This document shows positions 53,973-62,094 of a stretch of DNA of 64,000 bases, in pieces (position 1 is the stretch's first letter; each line of letters opens with the position of its first letter). Below the pieces are notes generated by a model. The model was not told the DNA's origin. It did no database searches and saw only the letters and a program-made list of their open reading frames with translations. The stretch is taken from positions 32,809-96,808 of the forward strand of contig NZ_JAGXJW010000030.1 of NCBI RefSeq assembly GCF_019091135.1, read 5' to 3'. This DNA comes from Cohnella sp. GbtcB17 (lineage in GTDB: Bacteria > Bacillota > Bacilli > Paenibacillales > Paenibacillaceae). A program made the translations under genes and the position numbers.

Positions 53973-53981
53973 TGCTATAAT
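53973..53981 (+). promoter_or_regulatory. Extended -10 promoter of the GntR-LacI regulator
   Basis: TGCTATAAT is a perfect extended -10 element; TTGGTT lies 18 bases upstream of TATAAT. It overlaps an AATGA/TCATT inverted repeat at about 53959-53972 that could be an operator. It also shows that the longer frame beginning at 53956 is not the real start. Confidence 0.6.
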
Positions 53982-54012
53982 GACTGCAACGACATTGAAG
54001 GGCATGAGATTA

Positions 54013-55182
54013 ATGACGCAGGGGACGCCGCTATATCGCACCATTTTCTCTTATTTCCTGGAAGAAATCGCCGAGCGGCGGTTAAAGGCGGGAGACCGGC
54101 TGCCGACGGAGCTCGAGATCGCCGAACGGTTCGGCGTGAGCCGGATCACCGTGATCCGCGCAATGAAGGAGCTGGAGCATCGGCAGCTGCTGTATCGCGT
54201 GAAAGGCAAAGGGACTTTTGTTCGCGAGGATCTGGACCTTCGCAACGAGCGGGGCATGCATGATCAAGCGAAGTCCGGGACGGGACAAGATTCAAGCGAC
54301 GCAGAAACGGCCGCCGATGTCGCCCTTCCCCTCATCTCGGTCATTATGAGCGATTTGGAGCAAGCGGGGCAGGATATGCTGCGCGGCATCGAGCATGCGG
54401 CGCGGAAGCACGGTTATTACGTGAGCTTTCACAACGCGATGATGGATCCGCGCGTGGAACGGAGCTTGCTGGAAAAGCTGGCGCAGGACGCGCGGGGGAT
54501 TATTGTGTATCCTTGCGCGGGCATGGACAACATCGACCTGTTCAGCGGCATGACGATCCGGCAATTTCCCTATGTCGTCATCGATCATCCGCTGGAAGGC
54601 ATCGAAGTGCCGCTGTTCTCGCCGGACAACGAGGGCGGCAGCTACGAGATGACCCGGCATTTGATCCGGCTGGGACACGAACGTATCGCATTCGTTGCGC
54701 CGGGGCTTTATTTGCATCCCTCGCTTCGTCAGCGGTACAAGGGCTATTGCCGCGCGCTGATCGAAGCCGGCATTCCCGTGCGTCCGGACTGGATCGAGTC
54801 CGCGGACTGGACCGACGTCAGTAAACCGGATGCCCTATTAAGGGAAGCGTCCGCTCTTTTGCAGCGTTGGTTGTCGGGCCATTCGCGGCCGACTGCTCTG
54901 CTCGCCGGCAACGATATTCTGGCTATTCATCTGATCAAGGCCGCTTTGACGGCAGGAATCGCAGTTCCCGAAGCGCTGTCCGTCGCGGGCTTCGACAATC
55001 TCGCCATGACTGAATATTTGGAGGTGCCGCTGACGACGGTCAGCCAGCCTTTCTACGAAATGGGGGAAAGCGCCGCGGAAGCGCTCATCCGGCTCGTCCG
55101 GGACGGAATTCCCATTGCAGGCAGGCAGCTGGACACTACGCTCGTCATACGCGAGTCGACCGCGGCTCCCCAGCAAAATTGA
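54013..55182 (+). CDS. GntR-type HTH / LacI-type sensor transcriptional regulator
   Basis: 389-residue fused regulator. The N-terminal GntR winged helix (about residues 5-72) has 'RRLKAGDRLPTELEIAERFGVSRITVIRAMKELEH'. It joins a LacI/periplasmic-binding-type domain with 'PLISVIMSDLEQAGQDMLRGIEHAARKHGY' and the typical C-terminal 'LSVAGFDNLAMTEYLEVPLTTVSQPFYEMGESAAEAL'. Such AraR-like regulators respond to sugars. The alpha-mannosidase gene follows with its own promoter and is the likely target. Start ATG 54013 has AAGGG ten bases upstream; 54004 is an alternative. Confidence 0.9.
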   Translation: MTQGTPLYRTIFSYFLEEIAERRLKAGDRLPTELEIAERFGVSRITVIRAMKELEHRQLLYRVKGKGTFVREDLDLRNERGMHDQAKSGTGQDSSDAETAADVALPLISVIMSDLEQAGQDMLRGIEHAARKHGYYVSFHNAMMDPRVERSLLEKLAQDARGIIVYPCAGMDNIDLFSGMTIRQFPYVVIDHPLEGIEVPLFSPDNEGGSYEMTRHLIRLGHERIAFVAPGLYLHPSLRQRYKGYCRALIEAGIPVRPDWIESADWTDVSKPDALLREASALLQRWLSGHSRPTALLAGNDILAIHLIKAALTAGIAVPEALSVAGFDNLAMTEYLEVPLTTVSQPFYEMGESAAEALIRLVRDGIPIAGRQLDTTLVIRESTAAPQQN

Positions 55183-55209
55183 ACATTATAGATGCGGTTT
55201 CCATAGAAG

Positions 55210-55251
55210 AGCCGTCTCAAGGCCGGTTAGCCGACTTCGAGACGGCTTTTC
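55210..55251 (+). terminator. Terminator after the GntR-LacI regulator
   Basis: AGCCGTCTC / GAGACGGCT stem enclosing a smaller GGC/GCC hairpin, followed by TTTT. Confidence 0.85.
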
Positions 55252-55298
55252 TGTTATTTCCGGTCATGCACAATCGAAAATAATGATATAACATATAG

Positions 55299-55327
55299 TT
55301 GTGGTTCATTCTTTCGACGTTTATAAT
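55299..55327 (+). promoter_or_regulatory. Promoter of the alpha-mannosidase gene
   Basis: TTGTGG, 17 bases, TATAAT, 35 bases before the TTG start, in a markedly AT-rich stretch. Confidence 0.6.
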
Positions 55328-55361
55328 GATATATTATTTGAACATTTGAGGGGGATTCAAA

Positions 55362-58130
55362 TTGAGCGATTCGCAGAAAAAAATCAGTAAGGTATACGTA
55401 TTGTCGCACACGCATTGGGATCGGGAGTGGTACCAGGATTTCCAGGGCTTTCGCCAGCGGCTCGTATACATGATGGACGAACTCATCGATCATATGGAAG
55501 GCGACGAGGCGTACCGTTACTTCATGCTGGACGGACAGACGATCATCCTGGACGATTACATCCGCATACGGCCGGAGCGCAGGGAGCGGCTTGCCAAGCT
55601 GATCGCGGACGGAAGAATACAGATCGGACCCTGGTACGTCATGCCGGATGAATTTCTGGTCAGCGGCGAGTCGTTGATCCGCAATTTGCTCAAAGGCATT
55701 CGCGAATCCCGCAAATGGGGGGCAGAGCCCGTACGCTCCGGTTACGTAACGGATATATTCGGCCACAACAGTCAATTGCCGCAACTGCTTCAGGGGTTCG
55801 GAATCGATCATGCCGTGATGTTCAGAGGGTTTCGCGGCGACAAAGATCCGTCCGAGCTGTGGTGGGAAGGCGCGGACGGCAGCCGGGTGCTGGGACTGAA
55901 GCTTGACGAGGACCGGGCGTACAGCGATTTTTACTTTGCCGTGAGATGGCCGTTTTTCGAGCGGGACGACGATTACGCAGGCCATGCGGAGGAGCTGGTC
56001 CAGCGGGCGCAGCAGTATTTAGCGTTTAAAAATGAACGCGCTACCACCGACATCGCGATCGGGATGGACGGCGTGGACCATGTCGAGATCGAACCTCAGC
56101 TGGCATGGCTGCTGCGCATGTTGACGGAAGAAACTGGCGTTGAATTCGTTCATGCCACGATCGAGCAATATACGGCCGAGCTGCGTTCGAAAATCAATGA
56201 TCTTAAGGTGCACAAAGGCGAGCAGCGCGCGCTCGGCTTCAGCGGCATTAACAACTGGGTGCCGGAAAACGTGCTGTCTTCCCGCATTCATCTAAAGCAG
56301 AATAATCAGTATGGGGAAAATTTGCTGGAGAAATGGGCGGAACCGCTCGGCGTCATGACCGCCGCGCTGGGCAAGCCATACCCGGCTGGCTTCCTGTCCG
56401 AGGCTTGGGCGCATCTGCTTCAAAATCATCCGCACGATTCGATCTGCGGCTGCTCGATCAACCAGGTCCATCGGGATATGATCTACCGGTTCGACCAGGC
56501 CAGACTCATCGGCGAAGGACTCGTTAAGGAAAGTTTGCAGTACGTTGTCAACCATCTGAACGAAACGCAGGTGGACGGTAAACAAGTGCTTGCCGTGTTC
56601 AACATGTCGCAAAGCGCGATTGACGGCATCGTGGAGATCGAGCTTTCGCTGCCGGCCGGGTCGGACGCCTCGCTGCGGATGGCGGATCATAATCTGCAAG
56701 GCACCTCCTTCCGGCTATTCGACGGGGAACGTCGCGAGATCGCCTATCAAGTGCTGTCGGTGCAGCGCGAGCATGCGGAGATGTACCGGCCGTACCGTGA
56801 GCTGCCGCGAGCCCGCGTCAGCGATGTTTACCGGCTGGCGATCCATGCGAAAGTACCTTCGTTCGGCTATACGGCCTACACGGTCGAGCCCTTCGAGCTC
56901 GATTGGCACGGACCGCTCGAGTTCAGCGCGCCGAAGCTAGTCGCGCCCGTCCGCCATCCAGGGACGCAAAGAATCGGCGCTCGCGCCTGGGACAACGGAC
57001 GGATCCGGTTGGAGGTACGGCCGGACGGCACGCTCGATATTACCGAGGCAGCGACCGGCCATACGTTCCGCGGGCTGCTCCGTTTCGAAGATGAAGGAGA
57101 TATCGGGGACGGCTGGACGCATATGGCGCCGATCGGCAATGAACGCTTTACCTCCTCCGGCCCGCCAGCGCAGCTGTCCGTCGTGTACGACGGTCCATAT
57201 GCCACTTGCCTTCGGATCCGGTCTGGCATGCGGCTGCCGGCGGGCGTCGACGCTTCGGGGACGAGGCGAAGCGACGCGTGGACGGACTTTGCCGTTACGA
57301 CTTTTATCACGCTCCTTCAGGGCGATGCGAAGGTTTACTGCCGGACCGTCGTCGATAACGCGGTGCGCGACCATCGCTTCGGCGTCTGGTTCCCGACTGG
57401 ACTCGATACGGACAGTTACGCCGCCAGCACGCCGTTCGACCTGGTGAAGCGTCCGTTCCGCGAGCCGGACCGATCCGATTATTTGCGCAAGCCGTACGAA
57501 GCTTTTCCGCACAACGGCATTTTGGCCGCGAACGACGGCAAGGCGGGGCTTGCCATATACAGCAAAGGGCTTTATGAGGTATGCCTGCGCGACGACGAGG
57601 ACCGGGCGCTCTGGTTGACCCTTTTCCGAAGCACGGCCAAAGAGGTCGGCACCGATCCGGGGGACGGCGGCCAACAGTTGAGGACGATGACTTTCGAGTA
57701 TGCGATCGAACCGTTTCGCGTCGAGGAACAGTTCGAGAGCAAGCTCTGGCTGGCTCATCAGCGCTATGCGGCCGGCATTCGTACTGCGGAACGGCCGGCG
57801 GGCCGCGTATGGAGAGAATCGCCTTATCGCAGAGACGCGAACCTGCCGCTCTCGTCATCTTTTCTCGGCATAGCGGGTGCCGGTCTGCAGGTCAGCGCGG
57901 TCAAAGCGGCCGAAGAGGGGGATAACCGCTGGATCGTTAGAATTTTTAACACGACCGATCTAGAGGCGAGCGGCAGACTGATCTGCCATCGCGCGCTTGC
58001 CGAAGTCCATCTGCTTAATTTGAACGAGGAAACGCTCGAAAAGCTGAAGACCGATCGAAGCGAGGTTGCCGTCAAAGCCGGCCCCCGGCAGATCATTACC
58101 GTAGGCCTGGTATGGGACGATACCTTATGA
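55362..58130 (+). CDS. GH38 alpha-mannosidase
   Basis: 922-residue cytoplasmic exo-glycosidase. The zinc site begins with SHTHWDREW (His16, His18, Asp20), and the catalytic nucleophile Asp131 is in YVTDIFGHNSQLPQ. 'HPHDSICGCSINQVHRDM' is the third conserved block. C-terminal beta domains complete the family's usual length. There is no signal peptide, so substrates must be imported, perhaps mannose-containing oligosaccharides or phosphorylated forms. The TTG start follows GAGGGGG by seven bases. It follows a GntR-LacI regulator. No terminator is clear after it. Confidence 0.95.
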   Translation: MSDSQKKISKVYVLSHTHWDREWYQDFQGFRQRLVYMMDELIDHMEGDEAYRYFMLDGQTIILDDYIRIRPERRERLAKLIADGRIQIGPWYVMPDEFLVSGESLIRNLLKGIRESRKWGAEPVRSGYVTDIFGHNSQLPQLLQGFGIDHAVMFRGFRGDKDPSELWWEGADGSRVLGLKLDEDRAYSDFYFAVRWPFFERDDDYAGHAEELVQRAQQYLAFKNERATTDIAIGMDGVDHVEIEPQLAWLLRMLTEETGVEFVHATIEQYTAELRSKINDLKVHKGEQRALGFSGINNWVPENVLSSRIHLKQNNQYGENLLEKWAEPLGVMTAALGKPYPAGFLSEAWAHLLQNHPHDSICGCSINQVHRDMIYRFDQARLIGEGLVKESLQYVVNHLNETQVDGKQVLAVFNMSQSAIDGIVEIELSLPAGSDASLRMADHNLQGTSFRLFDGERREIAYQVLSVQREHAEMYRPYRELPRARVSDVYRLAIHAKVPSFGYTAYTVEPFELDWHGPLEFSAPKLVAPVRHPGTQRIGARAWDNGRIRLEVRPDGTLDITEAATGHTFRGLLRFEDEGDIGDGWTHMAPIGNERFTSSGPPAQLSVVYDGPYATCLRIRSGMRLPAGVDASGTRRSDAWTDFAVTTFITLLQGDAKVYCRTVVDNAVRDHRFGVWFPTGLDTDSYAASTPFDLVKRPFREPDRSDYLRKPYEAFPHNGILAANDGKAGLAIYSKGLYEVCLRDDEDRALWLTLFRSTAKEVGTDPGDGGQQLRTMTFEYAIEPFRVEEQFESKLWLAHQRYAAGIRTAERPAGRVWRESPYRRDANLPLSSSFLGIAGAGLQVSAVKAAEEGDNRWIVRIFNTTDLEASGRLICHRALAEVHLLNLNEETLEKLKTDRSEVAVKAGPRQIITVGLVWDDTL

Positions 58131-58377
58131 GGCTGCCATGCGGAGCAGTTCCGTACAACTCCCCTCATGGATGCGGCTCTTAGTGGGCTGGACAGATTTC
58201 CGGTCCGGTTTGCAATCGTTTCGGCGACGCCATGTGCGAATCGTGACGGAAGTGAGGCACGAGATTCGGCACGCAACCGTTCCATACGCCGACGAAGCTG
58301 ATTTTCATCGCCGCCTGAAGGAGCGGACCGGATACCCGCATCTCGAATTCGAGCGGCTGGCCGCGCCGGTCGTTGTT
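58131..58377. other. Unassigned stretch between the mannosidase and ArAE genes
   Basis: With the promoter at 58378-58406 this completes a 314-base gap. It holds an open plus frame from 58138 that runs into and past the next gene; codon use there is mixed and Arg-rich, and no ribosome site precedes it. I see no terminator for the mannosidase gene, no RNA structure and no convincing gene. Confidence 0.5.
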
Positions 58378-58406
58378 TTGACGTCTCTTTGCCGAACGGT
58401 TACGAT
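58378..58406 (+). promoter_or_regulatory. Promoter of the ArAE-type membrane protein
   Basis: TTGACG, 17 bases, TACGAT, 39 bases before the ATG. The hexamers and spacing are the same as those of the histidine kinase promoter at 29585. Confidence 0.6.
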
Positions 58407-58444
58407 GAAGACATCAGATTCGCGTAACAATCGGGGGAAACGGC

Positions 58445-59434
58445 ATGAGCGCGACAAAGGAATCAAGCGACCTGCGACGCCTGGTCGGACTGCGCGTGAT
58501 GAAAACGGCACTCGCGACTGTGGCTGCCATTTATATCGCGATGCTGCTGAATGTGGAAAATGCGCAGGCGGCCGGCATCCTCGCCATCCTGGGCGTCGAT
58601 ACGACACGCTGGCGGGGCATCATGACGGTATACGCGCGGTTCGCGGCGTCCGTCATCGGTTTGGCCGTCGCATCGGCCGTGTTCCTGCTGGCGGGCTTCC
58701 ACGTCTGGACGCTTGCGCTGTACATACTGATCGCATTCCCGTTGCTCACGCGCATTAAGATGAAGGAAGGCATCGTGACCGGTTCGGTCATCGTCTTCCA
58801 TCTGTTCCACAACGGGATTGTGTCCTGGCATACGATCGGCACGGAGCTTGCGCTGCTCGCCATCGGACTCGGCTCGGCGACGGCGTTTAACCTTGCGTAT
58901 ATGCCGAAGCAGCGCAAGTCGCTCGAATCATTGAGACAGACGACCGAGGATATGTTCGTCGCGACGCTCGGCGAGCTGGCCAAGTTTCTGCGCGACCCGG
59001 CGACCGTATGGAACGGCGACGAGCTGCTCCGGGCGGAAGCGGCGATCGAGGAAGGCTTGCAGGCGGCGAAGCGCTCGCAGGAAAACCGGCTCAGCCGGCA
59101 GGACGAGCCCTGGCTGCTCTACTTCGGCATGCGGCGCGAGCAGCTCGACATGATTCAGCTTATGATGGAAAACATCGCGTTCGTCTCGTCGAGCGTGCCG
59201 CAGTCCGAAGCGATCGCTTCGCTGCTCGACCGGCTGACAAGGGACGTGCGGTCCGAATTTTACGAGGGCAAGACCGAACGCGAGCTGGACGCGCTCGAAC
59301 GGGAATTCAAAGCGATGCCGCTGCCGGCGACACGGGAAGAATTCGAGATCCGGGCTGCGCTGCTGCACCTGTGCCGGGAGCTTCGCCGCTACTTGACCGT
59401 CGGGAGAAGAGGCAAAATGCGCAGGTCTTCATGA
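58445..59434 (+). CDS. Aromatic-acid-exporter-family (FUSC/ArAE) membrane protein, YqjA-like
   Basis: 329-residue protein. About four hydrophobic segments occupy the first 150 residues, starting 'LVGLRVMKTALATVAAIYIAMLL' with the 'AGILAILGVDTTRWRG' loop that marks the ArAE_1 family. The remaining 180 residues are cytoplasmic helices (ArAE_1_C). Homologues are annotated as aromatic acid exporters, but B. subtilis YqjA has no firm substrate. Ribosome site TCGGGGGAAA. It precedes cotE by 119 bases on the same strand with no terminator visible. Confidence 0.88.
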   Translation: MSATKESSDLRRLVGLRVMKTALATVAAIYIAMLLNVENAQAAGILAILGVDTTRWRGIMTVYARFAASVIGLAVASAVFLLAGFHVWTLALYILIAFPLLTRIKMKEGIVTGSVIVFHLFHNGIVSWHTIGTELALLAIGLGSATAFNLAYMPKQRKSLESLRQTTEDMFVATLGELAKFLRDPATVWNGDELLRAEAAIEEGLQAAKRSQENRLSRQDEPWLLYFGMRREQLDMIQLMMENIAFVSSSVPQSEAIASLLDRLTRDVRSEFYEGKTERELDALEREFKAMPLPATREEFEIRAALLHLCRELRRYLTVGRRGKMRRSS

Positions 59435-59511
59435 ACAAGGACCGGCATACAATCATAGAGACGAAGCGTCAATGCAAGGATACGTTTTTGTCACTCTAGA
59501 CGAATGTCCTG

Positions 59512-59519
59512 CATAGACT
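59512..59519 (+). promoter_or_regulatory. Possible sporulation (sigma-E-like) -10 element before cotE
   Basis: CATAGACT resembles the CATACAnT -10 of sigma-E promoters and lies 34 bases before the cotE start; the -35 match (TCACTCT about 14 bases upstream) is poor. cotE is transcribed by sporulation sigma factors in B. subtilis. Confidence 0.3.
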
Positions 59520-59553
59520 TTAATTGAATTGATTGTATGGAGGAGGTCATTGC

Positions 59554-60111
59554 ATGACGCTCGCGGATAAACGGCTGCAGCGAAGGGAAATCATCACGAA
59601 GGCAGTCTGCGGCAAGGGCCGCAAATTCTCGACGATTACCCATTCGGTCACGCCGCCGCACCATCCCACCAGCATTCTCGGGGCATGGATCATCAATCAC
59701 CAGTACGAAGCGGTTCGTTCGGGTGACGGCATCGAGGTGGTCGGGTCTTACGATATCAACATCTGGTATTCGTACGACAAGAACTCCCAGACCGACGTCG
59801 CCAAGGAGACGGTCTCGTATTCGGAGCTCGTGCCGCTGTCGTATGTAGACCCCCGTCATCGGAGCTCCACGGAAGAGGTGTCTGCGGATGCGACGCAGGA
59901 ACCGAACTGCGTGGAAGCGTTGATCGGCGGAGGCGGTACTTCCGTGCTTATTCGCGTGGAGCGCGAATACGCGGTCGAGATGGTCGCGGAAACCAAAGTT
60001 TGCGTGGTCGTGGATCCGAACTACTTCGAAGACGGCAAGGACGCGGACTTTGCGCTGGACGAAGGCGATTACGAAGACCTCGATGCCGACCTGCTTGAAG
60101 ACGATCTGTAA
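59554..60111 (+). CDS. cotE: Outer spore coat morphogenetic protein CotE
   Basis: 185-residue scaffold that organises the outer spore coat. The conserved start 'LQRREIITKAVCGKGRKFS', the central 'HPTSILGAWIINHQYEA' and the very acidic C-terminal tail (Asp/Glu-rich after about residue 150) are hallmarks of CotE. The ATG at 59554 has GGAGGAGG seven bases upstream. As in Bacillus it lies upstream of mutS, but here an amidoligase-like gene is inserted and the usual upstream miaB/ymcA genes are replaced by an ArAE-family gene. Its presence shows that the organism forms endospores. Confidence 0.95.
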   Translation: MTLADKRLQRREIITKAVCGKGRKFSTITHSVTPPHHPTSILGAWIINHQYEAVRSGDGIEVVGSYDINIWYSYDKNSQTDVAKETVSYSELVPLSYVDPRHRSSTEEVSADATQEPNCVEALIGGGGTSVLIRVEREYAVEMVAETKVCVVVDPNYFEDGKDADFALDEGDYEDLDADLLEDDL

Positions 60112-60355
60112 GCGGCCCGCTGCGGCCGATACTTATGTCTATGCAGAAGCGATGGAAGTGTCGAGGGCGGATGCCTGCTTCGTTCGGTAAAATCGCTTTG
60201 TCGTCGGCTCAATCGCGCGCAACGCTAAGGGCTAGGCCCGTTTGCGAAGCCGCCTGCGGTTCCGGCGCCGGGGCAAGGACAGAATCAGGGAAGGGTCATC
60301 CGGCTTCGACGTACAACCGTCGGCGGGACGGCCCTTCCCGTGTTGTTCGGGGGGG
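60112..60355. other. Intergenic leader between cotE and the amidoligase-like gene
   Basis: No terminator and no clear promoter. An open frame in phase with the next gene runs from 60242 but is Arg-rich and lacks a ribosome site, so it is treated as leader. Confidence 0.45.
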
Positions 60356-61888
60356 ATGGCGGTGAGGGAATCCGGCTTGAAGCGCGGCATGGGCGCAGCA
60401 AATGCCGTCGTCATCGGCTCGCGGACGGCGGCCGGCAAGCGCGGGGAGATCGGACAGGCGGCGCCCGGGACGGTATGGGTCGAAGGAGGAGGAGCGGTCG
60501 GCGAGCTGCTTGCGTCGGCCGGACTTAAGCGGCTTGGCGCGGACAGCCTTCCCGGACCCTCCGACGTCGTCGTGCGCTTGTCCGGCGAAAAGGGAGAGCG
60601 CGTGCGTTCGGCTTCGGCGGCAAGTGCCGGACATGCCGGGACTTGGACCTGGAATGCGGCCGCCGGCGCGGTCGGATCGCTGCCGGCCGCGGAGCTCGAT
60701 CGGCGTCTCGCGCGTGAGGGGCTGGCATCGGCGATCCGGAAAAACGGCGGCGGCGTTGAGGGAGGCTGGCGCCGCGGACACGGGGCGCCGGGAACGCTCC
60801 GCATGCCGCCGCGGACGTTTGTCGTCGCCGTGTTCGGCCTCGAAGCGCCGATCGTCCGCCCGGAGCCGGGTCCGCATGCGGCGGGACGCGAGCTGGCGCG
60901 CCGGCTCAGCAGAGCTTCGGCGCGCGCGATCTATGCGCTCGGGCTTGAGCTCGGCACGGTGACGTGGCAGGTGGACGCATCCGGTCGGCGAGGCGTCATC
61001 GTCGGCCTGGAAGCGGCCATCGGCGAGCCCGACGAGGCGGGCGCGCGCAGCTTGGCCGAGGCGGCCGCCGCATTTGCGGCCCGATGGCCTGTGGAGGCGG
61101 CAATCGGCAAGCCGGAGGCGCTCATCGGCGCGGATCCGGAATTTGTCATGCTCACGGCCGCAGGCAGGATCGCGCCGGCGTCCCGGTACTTCGGTCCGGG
61201 AGAGCGCGCCGGCAGCGACTCGGTCGTCGTGCGGGGCGAGCAGCGCTGGCCGCTTGCCGAGCTGCGGCCGCGGCCGGCGCGGGAGCCGGCCGTGCTGACG
61301 GAGCGGATCCGGCGGCTGCTGCTTGACGCGTCCGCGCGGACGGCGGGCGCAGGGCTGAGCTGGCGCGCGGGCGCCGCGCCGGTCAAGGGCTTGCCGCTGG
61401 GCGGGCACCTGCACTTTAGCGGCGTCGCCCTTACGGCCGAGCGGCTGCGGGCGCTCGACAACGCGCTCGCGCTGCCGCTGCGGCTGCTCGAGCCGGACGG
61501 CGCGGGGCGCCGGCGTCCGCGCTACGGCGCGCTCGGCGACTTCCGGACGAAGTCGCACGGCGGCTTCGAATACCGGACGCCGCCGAGCTGGCTCGTGTCG
61601 CCGCGGCTCGCGCTCGGCGTATTGTCGCTCGCCAAGCTGGCCGCCGAGCATTCCCGCGAGCTGGCCGGATGCCGCCCGCTCGACGACGACGCGCTGCGCG
61701 ACGCCTTCTACGATGGAAGCCTGACGCCGCTGCGTCAGGCGGCCGCAGCGGTGCGCGCCGCGCTCGAAGCGCTGCCGGCTTATGCGAAATACGGCGAGGC
61801 GGCCGGATTTCTGTTCGATGCGATCGAAGCGGGCAAAGTGTGGAACGAAAGCGCGGATATCCGGCGCGGATGGCGGATTCCCGAATGA
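60356..61888 (+). CDS. Putative amidoligase (COOH-NH2 ligase type 2-like), between cotE and mutS
   Basis: 510-residue protein, extremely Ala/Arg/Gly-rich. The C-terminal half carries 'IGADPEFVML' (about residues 256-265), 'GGHLHFSGV' and 'GGFEYRTPPSWL', the signature blocks of the amidoligase branch of the glutamine-synthetase/ATP-grasp-like COOH-NH2 ligases. The N-terminal half has no known motif. Such enzymes join a carboxylate to an amine using ATP and may modify proteins or peptides. The position after cotE suggests a role in the spore coat, which is inference. Start is uncertain: ATG 60356 or GTG 60362, both just behind GGGGGGG. Confidence 0.75.
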   Translation: MAVRESGLKRGMGAANAVVIGSRTAAGKRGEIGQAAPGTVWVEGGGAVGELLASAGLKRLGADSLPGPSDVVVRLSGEKGERVRSASAASAGHAGTWTWNAAAGAVGSLPAAELDRRLAREGLASAIRKNGGGVEGGWRRGHGAPGTLRMPPRTFVVAVFGLEAPIVRPEPGPHAAGRELARRLSRASARAIYALGLELGTVTWQVDASGRRGVIVGLEAAIGEPDEAGARSLAEAAAAFAARWPVEAAIGKPEALIGADPEFVMLTAAGRIAPASRYFGPGERAGSDSVVVRGEQRWPLAELRPRPAREPAVLTERIRRLLLDASARTAGAGLSWRAGAAPVKGLPLGGHLHFSGVALTAERLRALDNALALPLRLLEPDGAGRRRPRYGALGDFRTKSHGGFEYRTPPSWLVSPRLALGVLSLAKLAAEHSRELAGCRPLDDDALRDAFYDGSLTPLRQAAAAVRAALEALPAYAKYGEAAGFLFDAIEAGKVWNESADIRRGWRIPE

Positions 61889-62050
61889 CGGAACTTGGTC
61901 GGGATCGGCGCCCGCCGTTCGCTCGGCCTTTCGCGCAAGGCAAGCGGCAGGTGGCCTACGAAAAGGCGCTGCCGTTTTTTCATGCGCGCGGGACCGTCTG
62001 ACCTACTTTCTGCCAGTTTCCGCGCCGACCACGACGAACCTCGCAAAGCT

Positions 62051-62059
62051 TGGTATAAT
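62051..62059 (+). promoter_or_regulatory. Extended -10 promoter of mutS
   Basis: TGGTATAAT, a perfect extended -10, 35 bases before the mutS ATG. The rest of the 61889-62094 gap shows only a weak 38-codon frame. Confidence 0.6.
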
Positions 62060-62094
62060 AGATGGATGAGTTCAGAGCGACAATGGAGGATGCT

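Noticed and set aside
58138..58758. 206-codon plus-strand frame after the mannosidase gene
   Set aside because: The first 80 codons look mildly protein-like, but it has no ribosome site, mixed codon use and runs out of frame through the start of the ArAE gene.
61885..62001. 38-codon plus-strand frame overlapping the amidoligase stop
   Set aside because: The ATGA overlap is tempting, but there is no ribosome site and the peptide is unremarkable. It may be real but cannot be supported.
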